DNA from: Diploscapter coronatus
Taxonomy: Eukaryota > Nematoda > Chromadorea > Rhabditida > Rhabditidae
NCBI GenBank assembly: GCA_964036155.1
Contig: OZ038423.1
Location: forward strand, 10,245,249 to 10,309,248
Direction of reading: 5' to 3'
DNA: 64,000 nt
The translations under genes and the position numbers were made by a program. The notes under the pieces were generated by a model. That model saw only the letters and a list, made by a program, of their open reading frames with translations. It ran no database searches and had not been told where the DNA came from. Shown piece by piece: positions 1 to 11,081 of the stretch (the first letter of the stretch is position 1; each line of letters starts with the position of its first letter).

Positions 1-923
1 TCGAGCTTGACGCGTTGCCGCTCCACGTCCAACTTAATTTGTCTTCTTTTCTCTGTATTTTCTCAAAAACAAAAACCAGAATGAAAGAATTCAGTTTAAA
101 TAAATACATAAAAAAAGAACCCACATCCTCCTCACGCTCTTCGATTCCATCGGCTTGCGACTGCCCGTCGACCAGCCGCAACTCATCGCTGAGCTGAGGA
201 ACTGGAGCACCCAAAATCACACCCTTTTCGCCGAATAGCAGATTTTTCTGAAATTCGAAAGTTGAAACAAAAAAGCTTCAAATCTCGGAAAATCACTATT
301 TCGTAATTTATCTCATTTTTATTTGAAATGTATACAAGCGGGAAAATATAAAATATGTATTTCAAGTTTGGTTCTTGTAAAAATTAAAGAAGAATAAATT
401 TTTGCTATTTTAGGTCGTCTTATCTGGAAAATTTTCTTTTTAGTTTGTTCCCCGAAACGACCTGAACGGGCGCGGTGATGGAGGCCTTCTTCCAGATGTG
501 CTCGGACTGCGCGAAAATCGCATTGAGATCGCGCGCGAATATTTCGTTCGAATAGGGGCTTTCCTGAATTTTCTTAAATCAAACTTTCCTCAGAGCCATC
601 TATTTTCGACAAAGGTGTCGTCTACTATTTGACAAACAGAAATTTAGAATCGAAAACGTTGCTTCGCCATTAGATGTGAATAAAATGCGTAGTTCAAAAT
701 CTCACCATTTCAACTTTATTCAAATATTAAAATACAAGTTTAATGTATTTTTATCTAGAGAAATAATCTTGAAATTCTATTTTTGCCGGAAAAAATAAAA
801 ATTCACCTTTTCACTGCCGGTCTGCGACGTCGACTCGAAGGCCCGCTTCATGAAGGATTTCTGCGCCAACGCCGAGTGGAGCTTGTTGGCGCGCGCCTGC
901 AGGTCTTCGAACGTCTCCGCCAT
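1..923 (-). CDS. npp-13: Nup93-like nucleoporin, N-terminal part (runs off the left edge)
   Basis: Nup93 is a linker of the nuclear-pore inner ring. Four exons read in one frame on the minus strand: 923-807 (start MAETFEDLQARANKLHSAL), 563-462, 247-125 and 32-1, all in phase 0 with GT/AG borders. The protein begins with a helical, coiled-coil-like segment. About 70-95 residues in comes a stretch containing NLLFGEKGVILGAPVPQL, which resembles the conserved VLLGSRGLDIS motif early in Nup93. The last visible residues (LDVERQRVKL) suggest another helix. Only about 124 codons are visible, so the family call rests on this one motif plus the helical N terminus. An acidic linker (GIEEREED) precedes the last junction. 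The ATG at 923-921 is the first in frame after stop-rich sequence. The call is moderate; another coiled-coil protein is possible. Confidence 0.5.
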
Positions 924-1291
924 CTTCTATTTTAAAAAAATGAAATTCCGAAAGAAAGAAATTCGAAAATTACGCTAATAACGAAAGGCAATAGGGCGCG
1001 GGTGCAGTAAACGAAATACGATGAAGAAAGAAGAGGAGGATAGCGTAGAGAGCGCCAACGATTTCTAAATTTTCACTCAACTGGGAAAATTTGATGTCGA
1101 AGAATCTGTGAGGATGTAATTTAGTCATTGGTGAAGTAAACATTTTTGAAAAGTTATCTAAATCCAGGAAAGTGGTAAAACCAAACTCCAGAATGAACGC
1201 GTTTTTAATGAAAATTTAAAAAATCGGTTGTATTCTTATACGCGACCCGTTTGAACTGTGGTTTGTTGCTCAAAAGCTAAGCTACCCTTTC

Positions 1292-1587
1292 GCTAAGCTC
1301 GAGCTTAGCATGAGCTAGAAGGGCTCCACTAGCTCGAGATAGGAAGAAGCGTGAGCCTAGTCGCACTACCCTCGTGCTAGTGCTTCATATTTTATCAATT
1401 TGTTATCAACTTTGATACAATTTTATGATGCTATGAAACTGTCTCCTAGGGAATATAATGATGCGAAAATCTTCTAATTCGACTCATTTTACTCGTTTGT
1501 CGAACCTTTGAAAAAGACTAGCTCATTCTGGACTCATGCTAGAGCTCATTCTGGACTCATGCTAGAGCTCACGCTAAGCATGAGCTC
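1292..1587. repeat. Palindrome and 23-bp direct repeats built on AGCT/TAGC
   Basis: Positions 1292-1309 form an 18-bp perfect palindrome (GCTAAGCTCGAGCTTAGC). A 23-bp unit starting AGCTCATTCTGG is repeated exactly at 1520-1542 and 1543-1565. A third, diverged copy from 1566 includes a GAGCTCA...TGAGCTC inverted pair. Intermediate degenerate AGCTCGAG and GAGCTAG words lie in between. The block lies in the gap between the Nup93-like and calponin genes, with no coding sequence. Confidence 0.75.
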
Positions 1588-2035
1588 TCGTTGACATTTC
1601 TACCAGAAAATTTCGCTGCTAACATCAAATCATAAAATCTACTTGTGGACCCTATCTTTAATTAAAAAATGCTGCCAGCGCTGCTGATTCCTGTGCACAG
1701 GGAAGAGGAACTCTTATTTTCTTACTTTTCTCAAAATATAAGGCCTGTAATATCGTGCTACAGTAAAAATTAACAAAAAATGTCTGCAAAATTCTTCATT
1801 CATTCTCGTCGTTGTATTCGGCCACATTCAATATACACATAAAAGGGACACTCGTTAATCAATGGTTTGACAATTTGAAAATTTTCAGAAAATAATATCA
1901 AGGCACAATTATTACAATTGAAAATCATAGAGAAATAACAAGATAATATTTAAAAAATGTGCAATTTCTGGAAATGAATTGGTCGGCTTGTGCTTTCGGT
2001 GTATGGAAGACATTGGTAGGGTGGCTAGACGTCGC

Positions 2036-4860
2036 TTAGAAAGGGTGGGTCTTGCCCTGCTTTTGCAGCTGAAATAGAAATCAATAAATCATCGACTTTT
2101 CGTTTTTTCATCGACAACAAACTATTGTTGTTGTCAGTATTTAGAAATGACAATCAGAAAATAACGGCACTTTCTCCATATTCACCTCATTTTATTTCAA
2201 ACAAGGAAGTATAGTCGTTTCTCATTTACCATTTAAGACACCAGGTATCAGAGTCTGACGCTGATGCTTTCACGAGTGATTTGTAAGCAGTATGACGTCA
2301 TGACACAAGACAGGCGAAATAGATAAGAAGATAGGAAATGAGATTTTTGCCCAATCTATCTTTCTGATATCTTACGAGTTACAAGTTGTATTTTTGAAGA
2401 AAAAAAACTTACAATTCGTCCAAGAGAGAGGAGCGTGATGCAGACGGAGAAGAGATCGCGAGCCTCGAACAGGTCGACCGATTGGAACGTCTCTTCCGTG
2501 GGCACTCCGAACTAAATGCAATAGGATTATTGTTTGTTTCTGGTTCATGATTGATCGCGCGGGCAAATTTGCTTGAGCAAAAGCAAGACAATGATGCTCG
2601 TTTTCCTTTCAAAAGCTGATTTTGTGCTCATGGCCATACTAATGCATGTTTTGATCTGAAAGCGCGAGCAGAAACTTGAAATTCGCGATGAACAAGCGCC
2701 TTATCCAATGCAATTGTTATGCCTTTTACCCGGCAATTACTATATCACGGAATATGAAGGGGGAACAATGTCGATAGCTAGAGATAGGGTAGGGAGGCTA
2801 GAGTAGAGAGGAACAATGCGTGAAAAACACTATGTACTCCGCCACAGCCCATCATATAGATGTTGCCGCCCTTCCCTGATCGAGCTTGCTGGGGAATAAT
2901 TTTCGCTCCGTACCTTCTTAGCGGCCTCGACGAATGCGTTGATGTTCTCCATGCAGGCAAAGTTCGAGATCGGCTTCTGGATCTTCTTGACGCTGTTGGG
3001 CTCGATGGCGTTTGCCAATCTTAAATCATCGATAAAATTCAGAAGCACGAAATTATTTCCCATCCAATAATTTAAACATGAAAAAGGGAAATGTCGTATC
3101 TTTCCATTTGCTAAATGTTCTACATTGCGAAATATTATTTTGTTATCGTTTTTCGGATTTTCTTTATTAGCCCTGATTTGTTCTTTGCAGATTTTGTTAT
3201 CTACTATTCAGCTCGCAGCTTTTCTGGAACGTTACAATGCTCGCTTTTGAGTGTGAGGATAATGAGAAACGGGAAAATAGCGGCTTGGCGAAGAAAAAAC
3301 GCGACCTGCGGCGCCGACGGCGATTTGTGAGGAAACAAGTTGCGAAAGAGCAGGGCGAAATCGGAGTGCCGAGAGAAAATATGCCCCCCAAAAGTTTCGG
3401 CAGAGCTGCTGTCTTTCGGAGTTTGCAGCAGCAGAGAAGATTTGTGCCATAGGCACATTACAACACGAACACACAACACCGAGAAAGCTCGGAAGAAGGA
3501 GAGAACCAGACAGAAGCGAAAAGATCGATTACCGATGAAGAGATGAAAACCTTCCATCGGTGAGGACGCAGTAAGAATGAGAAATGAACTTTAGCGGAGA
3601 ATTTATAGAATCACTCAATCACGATTGGGAAGCATTCGCTCGCGCACACAGGTCAAAGAATTACAGCGAGCTAGAGGATGACAGTGAATAATAACGAAAA
3701 GGGACGGTGATCTTTGATCTAATAGAAGATTCGAGAAATCTAACAATGTTTATACCCTAGCTTTCTCAAAAGTATGTACTTTTTAGAGCGCTTCTCTGCA
3801 CCCTTTCAAGTCTCGCTTATCGTCCAAGAGAGAGCAAAAATCTAACTCGCTATCTACTACACCACACTGCCATAGGGATGACTCATGAAGATGTCCTAAC
3901 TCATTTCGCAACTCGTGTAACAAAATCAGTTTATGAAATGTCGGCTCATTTTCGGCGATCGTGATATCGAATTACACAATTCGATGATGACGAAAGTGAG
4001 AGGGCGCAAAAGTCATGAAAGTAAGGCATTCGTACTTCAGAGCTTCACAATCAACGACCGTTCAACTGAGATGTATGGATTTAATTTCAGGGTTGTGGAG
4101 AAGCTATGGTTAGAGATTGAATACTGTTTGAAGTAAATTTCGCTTAAAGTGCACTTTTCATACTTTATTTTTCGCCTTTTTCATTGTTTTAGATCAATAA
4201 AACCCTGTTTCGGGAATACAGTGCAGCTTAATACAAGAAACTTTGTTTGCACTGGCAATACTCAAGCTCCATTTTCGGATGTACGACTCACTTGCAAAGG
4301 AGACTGCCGTCCTTCATGAGCTTGAGGAAGTTGTCGCGGTCGCCGGAGGTGTTGATGTTCTCGCCCGAGCACTTCTTGATCCACTCCAACAGCAGCTTCG
4401 CCTCGTCATCGTTGTATTTCGAGTCTTGCTGAAATTTTCCACTTCAATCAAAATAGAGGCTTCATGCATGTGGATAATTGCCTGACATGATAGCAATCAT
4501 AAGTAAATTGGGAAGAGATTTGATGAAAACAGTAGATGAGATGGAAGGATTCATCATTTAACTTGGAAATCATGAAATGTTCTTCAGATGAGATATTGGC
4601 TTATGCAAGAAGCTTTTAGTGGTCGTTAAAATTTAGATTGGTTCCAGAAAGGTGCTCTTCAATTAAACAGATTAAACTACGACTCCGAAAGCTACTGATA
4701 AATTCTTCCGAGAATTCCGTACTGGTACCAGATAGAGAGTTTGTGTTTAAAGCAACACAGAAATTCAGCAATGATCTAATCAAGTATCATGATAAAAGTT
4801 TGACCCTACCTTGGCACGGACGGCGAAACCGATTCCTCCTGCGGTAGTGCGGCTGGCCAT
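2036..4860 (-). CDS. cpn: Short calponin-family actin-binding protein (single CH domain)
   Basis: Five exons: 4860-4810, 4428-4292, 3019-2914, 2511-2413 and 2068-2036. They total 426 nt, giving a 141-residue protein. The start is [17 protein letters not shown], followed by one calponin-homology domain over roughly residues 20-130. Signature pieces are [43 protein letters not shown], and [18 protein letters not shown] ending in LLSLGRI. The tail is only [10 protein letters not shown], so the C-terminal calponin repeats of vertebrate calponin are absent. Known family role: binding of actin thin filaments in muscle. Length and architecture match the small C. elegans calponins CPN-3/CPN-4, and I cannot separate the two. 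The third intron from the 3' end (3020-4291) is long. About 1.4 kb upstream, up to KATNIP, is free of genes and should hold the promoter. Confidence 0.9.
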
Positions 4861-6267
4861 TATGTACGCGAGAGATTATCACAAGTAAGAGAAGTTGAAC
4901 CTAGAAGACGAATAAATTAGAACACCCCTATGAAGAGCCCGATCGCGCTCCGCGCTTAAATATGCCCCCAAACAAACTACGAAATCATCGCCGAGTAATC
5001 AGATCTTCGACAATAGCCCATCCCTCTCGTCTGCACTGAAGTGCTTGTAGCTCCACCTATCTGGGCGGAGCAAGGGTGCGAAATATAGCGAAAATTTTTG
5101 AGATCCCAAAGACAAAGAGGGGCTTGGAAAGAGCCAGAGAAAAAGATGGAGAAAAACTAGGGAACAGGCGAAATTGGAGAAGATAAGAGTGAGAGCAACG
5201 CCTACGGCCCCAGCTTCTAGAGCCTTCCACAGGGGATGTAGACAGTTGTGTTGTGCCATCGGGAAAAATAGAAAATAGGCATTTTACCCGTCTGCGATCT
5301 CTCCATCACCAACGATATTTCTCAGGCGCTGGAATCTTTTTCTTGTGCTATTTCGCAACCAGGAGATTTCATTGATAGGCGATGAACCTCAGCGAAGTGA
5401 CGTGTCCCGCGACTAACGTGTTGTTGCTGTGTGGAGGCGTGCGATGATAATCAGATAACGAAATATGTGAAATCCGGCCCGATCAAAAATTAGCAACATC
5501 CCCGTGCTGACGCGAGAAAAATTAGCTACGTTAACCAAGGAGTCAAGAGAAACTTCGAGAAGCCCGAAAATTGGTGAAGTAAACACATCTGGCGGGGGAG
5601 GCGGTTAAGATCCAGCAAAATGGGTACTTCCTTATTTCATTCCCTTCTGGTGTGGCGGAGAATTTTTGGAGAAGCTTCCAGATTCAGTGGAGTGCTTTTG
5701 AAATTTCATTGGATATCGATGCTGACATGAGTTAGGTTTTGTGTTGTGGAGCGCATTCTTACGATTAAAATATAATTAAGACTTTGATGCTGAGAATGTG
5801 AGCTTGTCGAAATTTTTGAAACAGGTATTCTGTTCAGAGGAGAAACGGAATTCCGGTTCCGATTTTTCAGAACTCAATTCCATCTCACTCCTGATTCTGT
5901 TCATTTCTGATATGAAGAATTTTATAAGCTTTGATTCCTGTGCTTTATCATTTGTTGGGAGATCTGAGTCCCAGAGATCTAAGAATTGGACTCACATCTG
6001 CGTAAAATGGGTTGTTTAGCGACATTAGTCAGCTGGCACGAATTACCTAATTACAGCGCTTTCTCTCGGATATTAGATCATCTTTGTCACCAGAACTTGG
6101 ACTTTAAGATTTCAGAAATGCTCCATCGTGTCGAAACTTAACCTACTCTGAACATGATAAAACCTTTTCCAGGTTCAAGCCACTAACTAATAATCCTGAT
6201 AGAATCGCTTTATTGATTACTCATTTAAAATTTATCACACTTGTTATTTGATAAAAAATGATATAAA
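4861..6267. other. Intergenic region upstream of the calponin gene
   Basis: This is the space between the calponin start and the KATNIP stop, both on the minus strand. Short ORFs here show no protein-family similarity. The first few hundred bases are noticeably GC-richer than the rest, compatible with a promoter. I see no RNA gene or recognised repeat. Confidence 0.5.
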
Positions 6268-9200
6268 TTAGCTAATTTCCTCTGGTCCCTCGGTCTCCCG
6301 CATGTTGATCTCCAAAACGCCTGTCTTCTCCGACGAACTCACCGGCACTTCACCCGAATAGACGATGAAATCATCGACGGAAAGCTGAAAGACCAAATTT
6401 TCATTAAATAGCTAAAAATCGGAAACGGCTCAGAATAGGCACATGTCAGAATGCTGATTCTGAAAATTTTTAGTGGTCCATTTCGACACTTTTTTATCTA
6501 AGAATAAAAAAGATCATTTCTAGTTAAGTTATTATATTTTTTGTGAGTTCGACATTTTTAGATCGTGAGAAAAAATACAAAATTCACCGATAGATGCCTG
6601 ACACCCCTCTGAGGCGTCTTGCGATAGTTGTAGACGACGAACTTCGAGACGTACGTCGGAATGTCGAACACGAAAAATATCCGCGCACACCGATTCGGCA
6701 GCAACGGCGTCAGCCACATGTGAGATGCTCTAAAATCCGAGGGAAAAATTGACGAAATAAAACATTTCGCAGTACTTCGCTGTATCGTTTACTCCGTCGA
6801 TCAAATTTTCACTGCTTCGAGGATCATTTTCAACCAGTGGCAGAATATTGACACTCTCAGGAAACGCGGCCAGATCTGCGAATTTTCATTTTTCTTTGAA
6901 ATGACGAAGAATTTTTCTACTGTGAGGCTTCACAACCATCTTTTCTCCACGACGATTGTACAGCTCAATACCATTCAGACCGATGTAGAATTCATCACCC
7001 CAGGTTGATAGAAGACGGAGTTGAAAGATGACTGAAATTTTGGCCTACATGAAAAAAACGTGGGAAAAGTTTTAGTTAGCATTCAAACGTGTCTAAATAG
7101 GAACTTTCCCACTTTACCACAATGCAAGTCTTGTCAATGGTCGACTATTTGAGACAAAATAAAAGAACACAACTTTTATGCATGGTATTAGCAAGTTTTT
7201 TGTAAACTTGTAAACGAATCGACGGCAATTCGTCGATTCAGGGAATAAATTTGACGACTATTATATATTACGCAATGCACACTTTGCATATTCGAATTTT
7301 TGCATCGTTTATTTTGTCTCATGTAATCGGTCATCGACAAGAATCCTGAAATACTTACATCCCCCTATCGAGTGTGTACTGGGTCGGACTGGAAGTGTTC
7401 GAATGCTCGGTATGGTCTCGATCGCTATGTCTTGGACGAAGTCGAAGAAGACGAAACCTGAATTTATAGGTCTCCAAAATTTTCACTGATCCTGAACCTG
7501 GCGCTTTTCTTAGAACGACGTTCCCAACCGATATCTTCCCGTTGATGTAAATCTGCATCAGCTTGACGCCAGCGTACGACATTTCCGTGGATGCATTGTA
7601 GTTCCAGAATGATATGCCTGGATTTGTAAAGGTAGGGAAAATAAACTTAGGCGATTATACCAGCGATATGAAAAGGCTGATCGAATTGTATGATGATGGT
7701 GGTCGGTTTCTGTGGGTCGAATTCCAACAGACACATGTCTTCCGCGTTCCTCGTGAGGTTCTTTCCGTTCAATAGCCTGAAAGTTGATCTTCAAGAGACA
7801 AACCATCGAAAAATATGATTCACAGAAAATGATTAATCCGATGTTCTCCTAGTGAGTTAAATTGAACAACTCTCTCTTCAGAATACATTTTATGATACTG
7901 AAGTTACAAATCGTGCCTTTCCAATACTGATTTATCTCCAGTAGTCGAGGTGATCGTCGCATGATCTTTGACGTTGATCGGCTGCCCATTCCTATGAATG
8001 AACTCTATCCCAGTAAAGCCGATTTGGTTTTGACATCCCCAATTAGAGTTGAGTTCCAGGTGGATCACTAAAGATTCCTGGTCATCTTGGAAATCACTCA
8101 AGCGTACCTCGTGCAACGCCCTTCTCATCTTTCTCTTCCCTTGCGCTGCTCGGTCGAGGTGCGTCGAAGTTCTTATGCGCTGAATGAACTTTCCGTTCCG
8201 TCGTCGAAGGTCGGAATGGTGTCGTCAAGGATTCCGAAGCAGCCTTGGCGTCGTTGCTGTTAGAATTCTGAAGGCGGTTCGCTTCATCGTTGTCTTCAGA
8301 AGCGACGTCGATGGATGACGAAGTGAGCGTGGTCAAGTCGCCAATCAAGCAGGTATCGTGTTTTGCGATGCTCTCGAGGATGCATTCATCCGTGGTGAAG
8401 AGGATTGTCTGAAGCTCTTGGTTTTGCTAGCATAAGATAAATTTTTATCGTTGCATTTTCGAGAAGGCAGTTTTCGAAGAAAGTACATGATTTGAAAGAA
8501 GCTATTGAAGAAAACTAATCAGAAATTAGGAAAGCTTACATCCCCCATCGGTTCGTATTCAGTCTCACTATCGAACGCAGGATTCATCTCACCGCGGAAC
8601 ACAGCTCGTCCATCCAAGAAGATCAACATCTCACGCACGCCTCGCTGAGCGTGCACACGAGACTCGTTGTAGTTCTGCAAATACTGATGACCATAAAAAT
8701 GTTGTGAGGAAAAATTCACGACTTCATAGCCAATGGCATGGAAAATAATAGTACAAAAAGGGTTCTGTTATCATTCTTCAGCTTGCTTTTCTTACGCAAG
8801 AGTGCAAAGGGGTTTCAAAATGGCTACACATTTCTTAAATCATGAAAAATGTGCATTGCATAAGATTAGAAATGATTAGATATTCAGAAAAATATTAGCA
8901 TTTTCACTCACCCAAATTCGTATCATAGCAATCGTTAATTTCTTCTCTAAGTGTAATATCAATTCGATAGGCTCTTCCCCCATGTTGCAGAACCATCGAT
9001 TCGTGTCGAATGATTCGTCGATCCTCACGAGGGAGTTTATATCACCGAATGTCGATGCAGAAGTGCAATTGATCTAAATTCCAGTATTAATACTGATTAT
9101 TTGCGCTCGCTGCTAAAATTCGGCGCTCTTCCCAGCGTCGAATTCTAGTGGCGAGCACGACATAATCCATAACAAAATTTCACAGGGTCTAGTTTCTTCA

Positions 9201-10095
9201 CAAAACGCTCAGATTTTGATCCATTTAAAAAATATATCTTGTCTAAGATGATAGATATTTGAGGCGTTCAATTAGAAAAAAAACTATGAAAAATTTATTG
9301 AATACGAGAGTGCTTAAATAATTTGTTTTCTCTCACCAAAGCAACGACGGCTTTCTCGCCGGTTTCCATGAAGATCTCGATGGATTTCAGGCCGACATAG
9401 AGAGGATCGCCCCAGTTCGAAAGGAGCACAAATCGAAGCTGTTCGCCTTGAGGAAGCTCGGGGATTTCACTAAACTACAATTTTGAATCGGACAAAAATG
9501 ACTGCGAATATTCTTCTTGCAAAGTTTTGCAGAGAGCACTTTCGTCCAAGTGCTACTTTTTCCACGTCTTCCTTTCATTTTGCATGCTTGAGAAGAAAGC
9601 ACTCATTGTTAGGGAAAAGTAATATGTGCAGTAAATGGGTTCGGTAATTAGCTCAAAACCACAATTCCCAATTGATCTAAGCCCATCTTATCTGAATTAA
9701 CATACACCCATCAATCAACCAATAACCAAAATTCACGTTCATCTTTTCCAACCCCAAATTTCATTACCTCATTTCGTCATTTCGTCTCCCCTCGACCAAC
9801 TACTTCCTACTCCTTCCACCCCTATCTACAGAAAGCCCAACAAACAAGTAGCCCTGACAGGCCATTACAAATAAATTGTAAGAATCGAAACATTGTGACT
9901 TGACTCGAACTCGACAGGGACGAACAGCGCAAAACAACAAGCAATATTAAATCTTAAACTCTACTCTTTCTTACTCTTCCACACTCTGCAATTCGTGCAC
10001 AAATATTTTTGGAGAGAGAATACTAGAAACAATTGATGTTTTTCTTACAACTGCGCTTCATTAACCGACATTGAAGCCAACTCGGACGACGACAT
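6268..10095 (-). CDS. KATNIP: Katanin-interacting protein (KATNIP/KIAA0556, DUF4457) homologue
   Basis: KATNIP binds microtubules and katanin and acts at cilia and basal bodies. Exons: 10122-10049, 9469-9337, 9073-8912, 8674-8540, 8408-8118, 8077-7908, 7776-7661, 7617-7498, 7457-7359, 7031-6921, 6875-6776, 6729-6588 and 6384-6268. Counting from the ATG at 10095-10093 gives 580 residues. Three copies of the family's paired module are visible: (LSNWGDPLYVGLKSIEIF + IRIWNYNESRVHAQRGVREM), (NSNWGCQNQIGFTGIEF + ISFWNYNASTEMSYAGVKLM) and (LLSTWGDEFYIGLNGIELY + FVVYNYRKTPQRGVRHLS). TTTCAG at 10123-10128 looks like a trans-splice acceptor, which makes this the 5' end. Mammalian KATNIP is about 1600 residues, so this form is much shorter, or further 5' exons were missed. 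The 8118/8077 junction (a 40-nt intron, GTTGCA...CCAG) is the least certain. A second 40-nt intron lies at 7458-7497. Confidence 0.85.
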
Positions 10096-11020
10096 GCTTG
10101 ATAGGGCCGGAATTTTGAGGTTCTGAAATCAAATAGTACAGCAAAAATCTCTGACAACTTTGAAAGTAATTCGGAGTGTTTAAGTAGGTTTAAAGATTCA
10201 TATCAAACGAATGCTCTTCTAGAATGAATCGTGCTTATGAAAACTGCTATATTCGAACATGGATAAGTATTCAAGAAAAATACTAGAAAGGAAATGCACA
10301 GATACAAAATATGTGCATTCGATAGGCGTTAGTGCGTGTGTTATGCATGAATGCAATTATTGGTCTAGAAAACTCTCAGAGAATGTGAGCAACGAAAAAG
10401 CTGTCAAATCCCCTAGAACAAGTCCGTTGCTAGGGACAGAGATTCAGAGTGGAAGCGACAAATGAGGCTGAAGAGGAAAGGAACGCAGAGGATTTAAGAA
10501 GTGAAAGAGAACTGCGTGAGCAATAATAAAGCTCCGATTCAAGATCTTTTTGCTCTATCTAGGAAAATTTAATCATGTTAAAAAGAAACAGGTTGAAATT
10601 TTAGGTTTCATAAGAAACTTTTAGTGTTATTGCTTTGAAGTTAAATAATTTTCTCGGATAAGTGAAGATTTAGTACGATTAAAAAGGCAGGCTGATTTTG
10701 AAAGGAATTAGTTTCAAAAGTTTTGGTATATGGTTAGAAATTAGTTGGTAAAGAAATGAATCTAAATACGAAAAGTTTGAGAATGTAAAAGTAACTGGTG
10801 CTTTGGTATGTTATAAAGTAGACTTGCTAAGTTATGCGTGAATATATTAGCGATATATTCATAAAGCTCCGAACGTCCAGGCTTATTGCAAGTAGACATG
10901 CGAGTATGAAATCAGATTATTAATTTATTAATAGATTATTTTGATCTTTATCTATGGCAGTACAAACTACAGAAGTATAAATTTTGCAATATATTTTTGC
11001 AAGATAATTGCATATTTGAA

Positions 11021-11081
11021 CCAGAGCCGGGCGGAATTCTAAATTGTGCTTTTCAGAAATCGGAATTTCGCCCGACCCTGG
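11021..11081. repeat. 61-bp foldback with 19-bp arms
   Basis: Left arm 11021-11039 (CCAGAGCCGGGCGGAATTC) matches the reverse complement of 11063-11081 at 16 of 19 positions, with a 23-nt loop. The arms are GC-rich in an AT-rich setting. It could be a tiny MITE or a transcribed hairpin. A partial relative of the right arm (ACCCTGGTG) appears near 11720. Confidence 0.6.

Noticed and set aside
3204..3557. Minus-strand 117-codon ORF and overlapping plus-strand ORFs
   Set aside because: They fall in the long calponin intron, overlap one another in several frames and show no family similarity.
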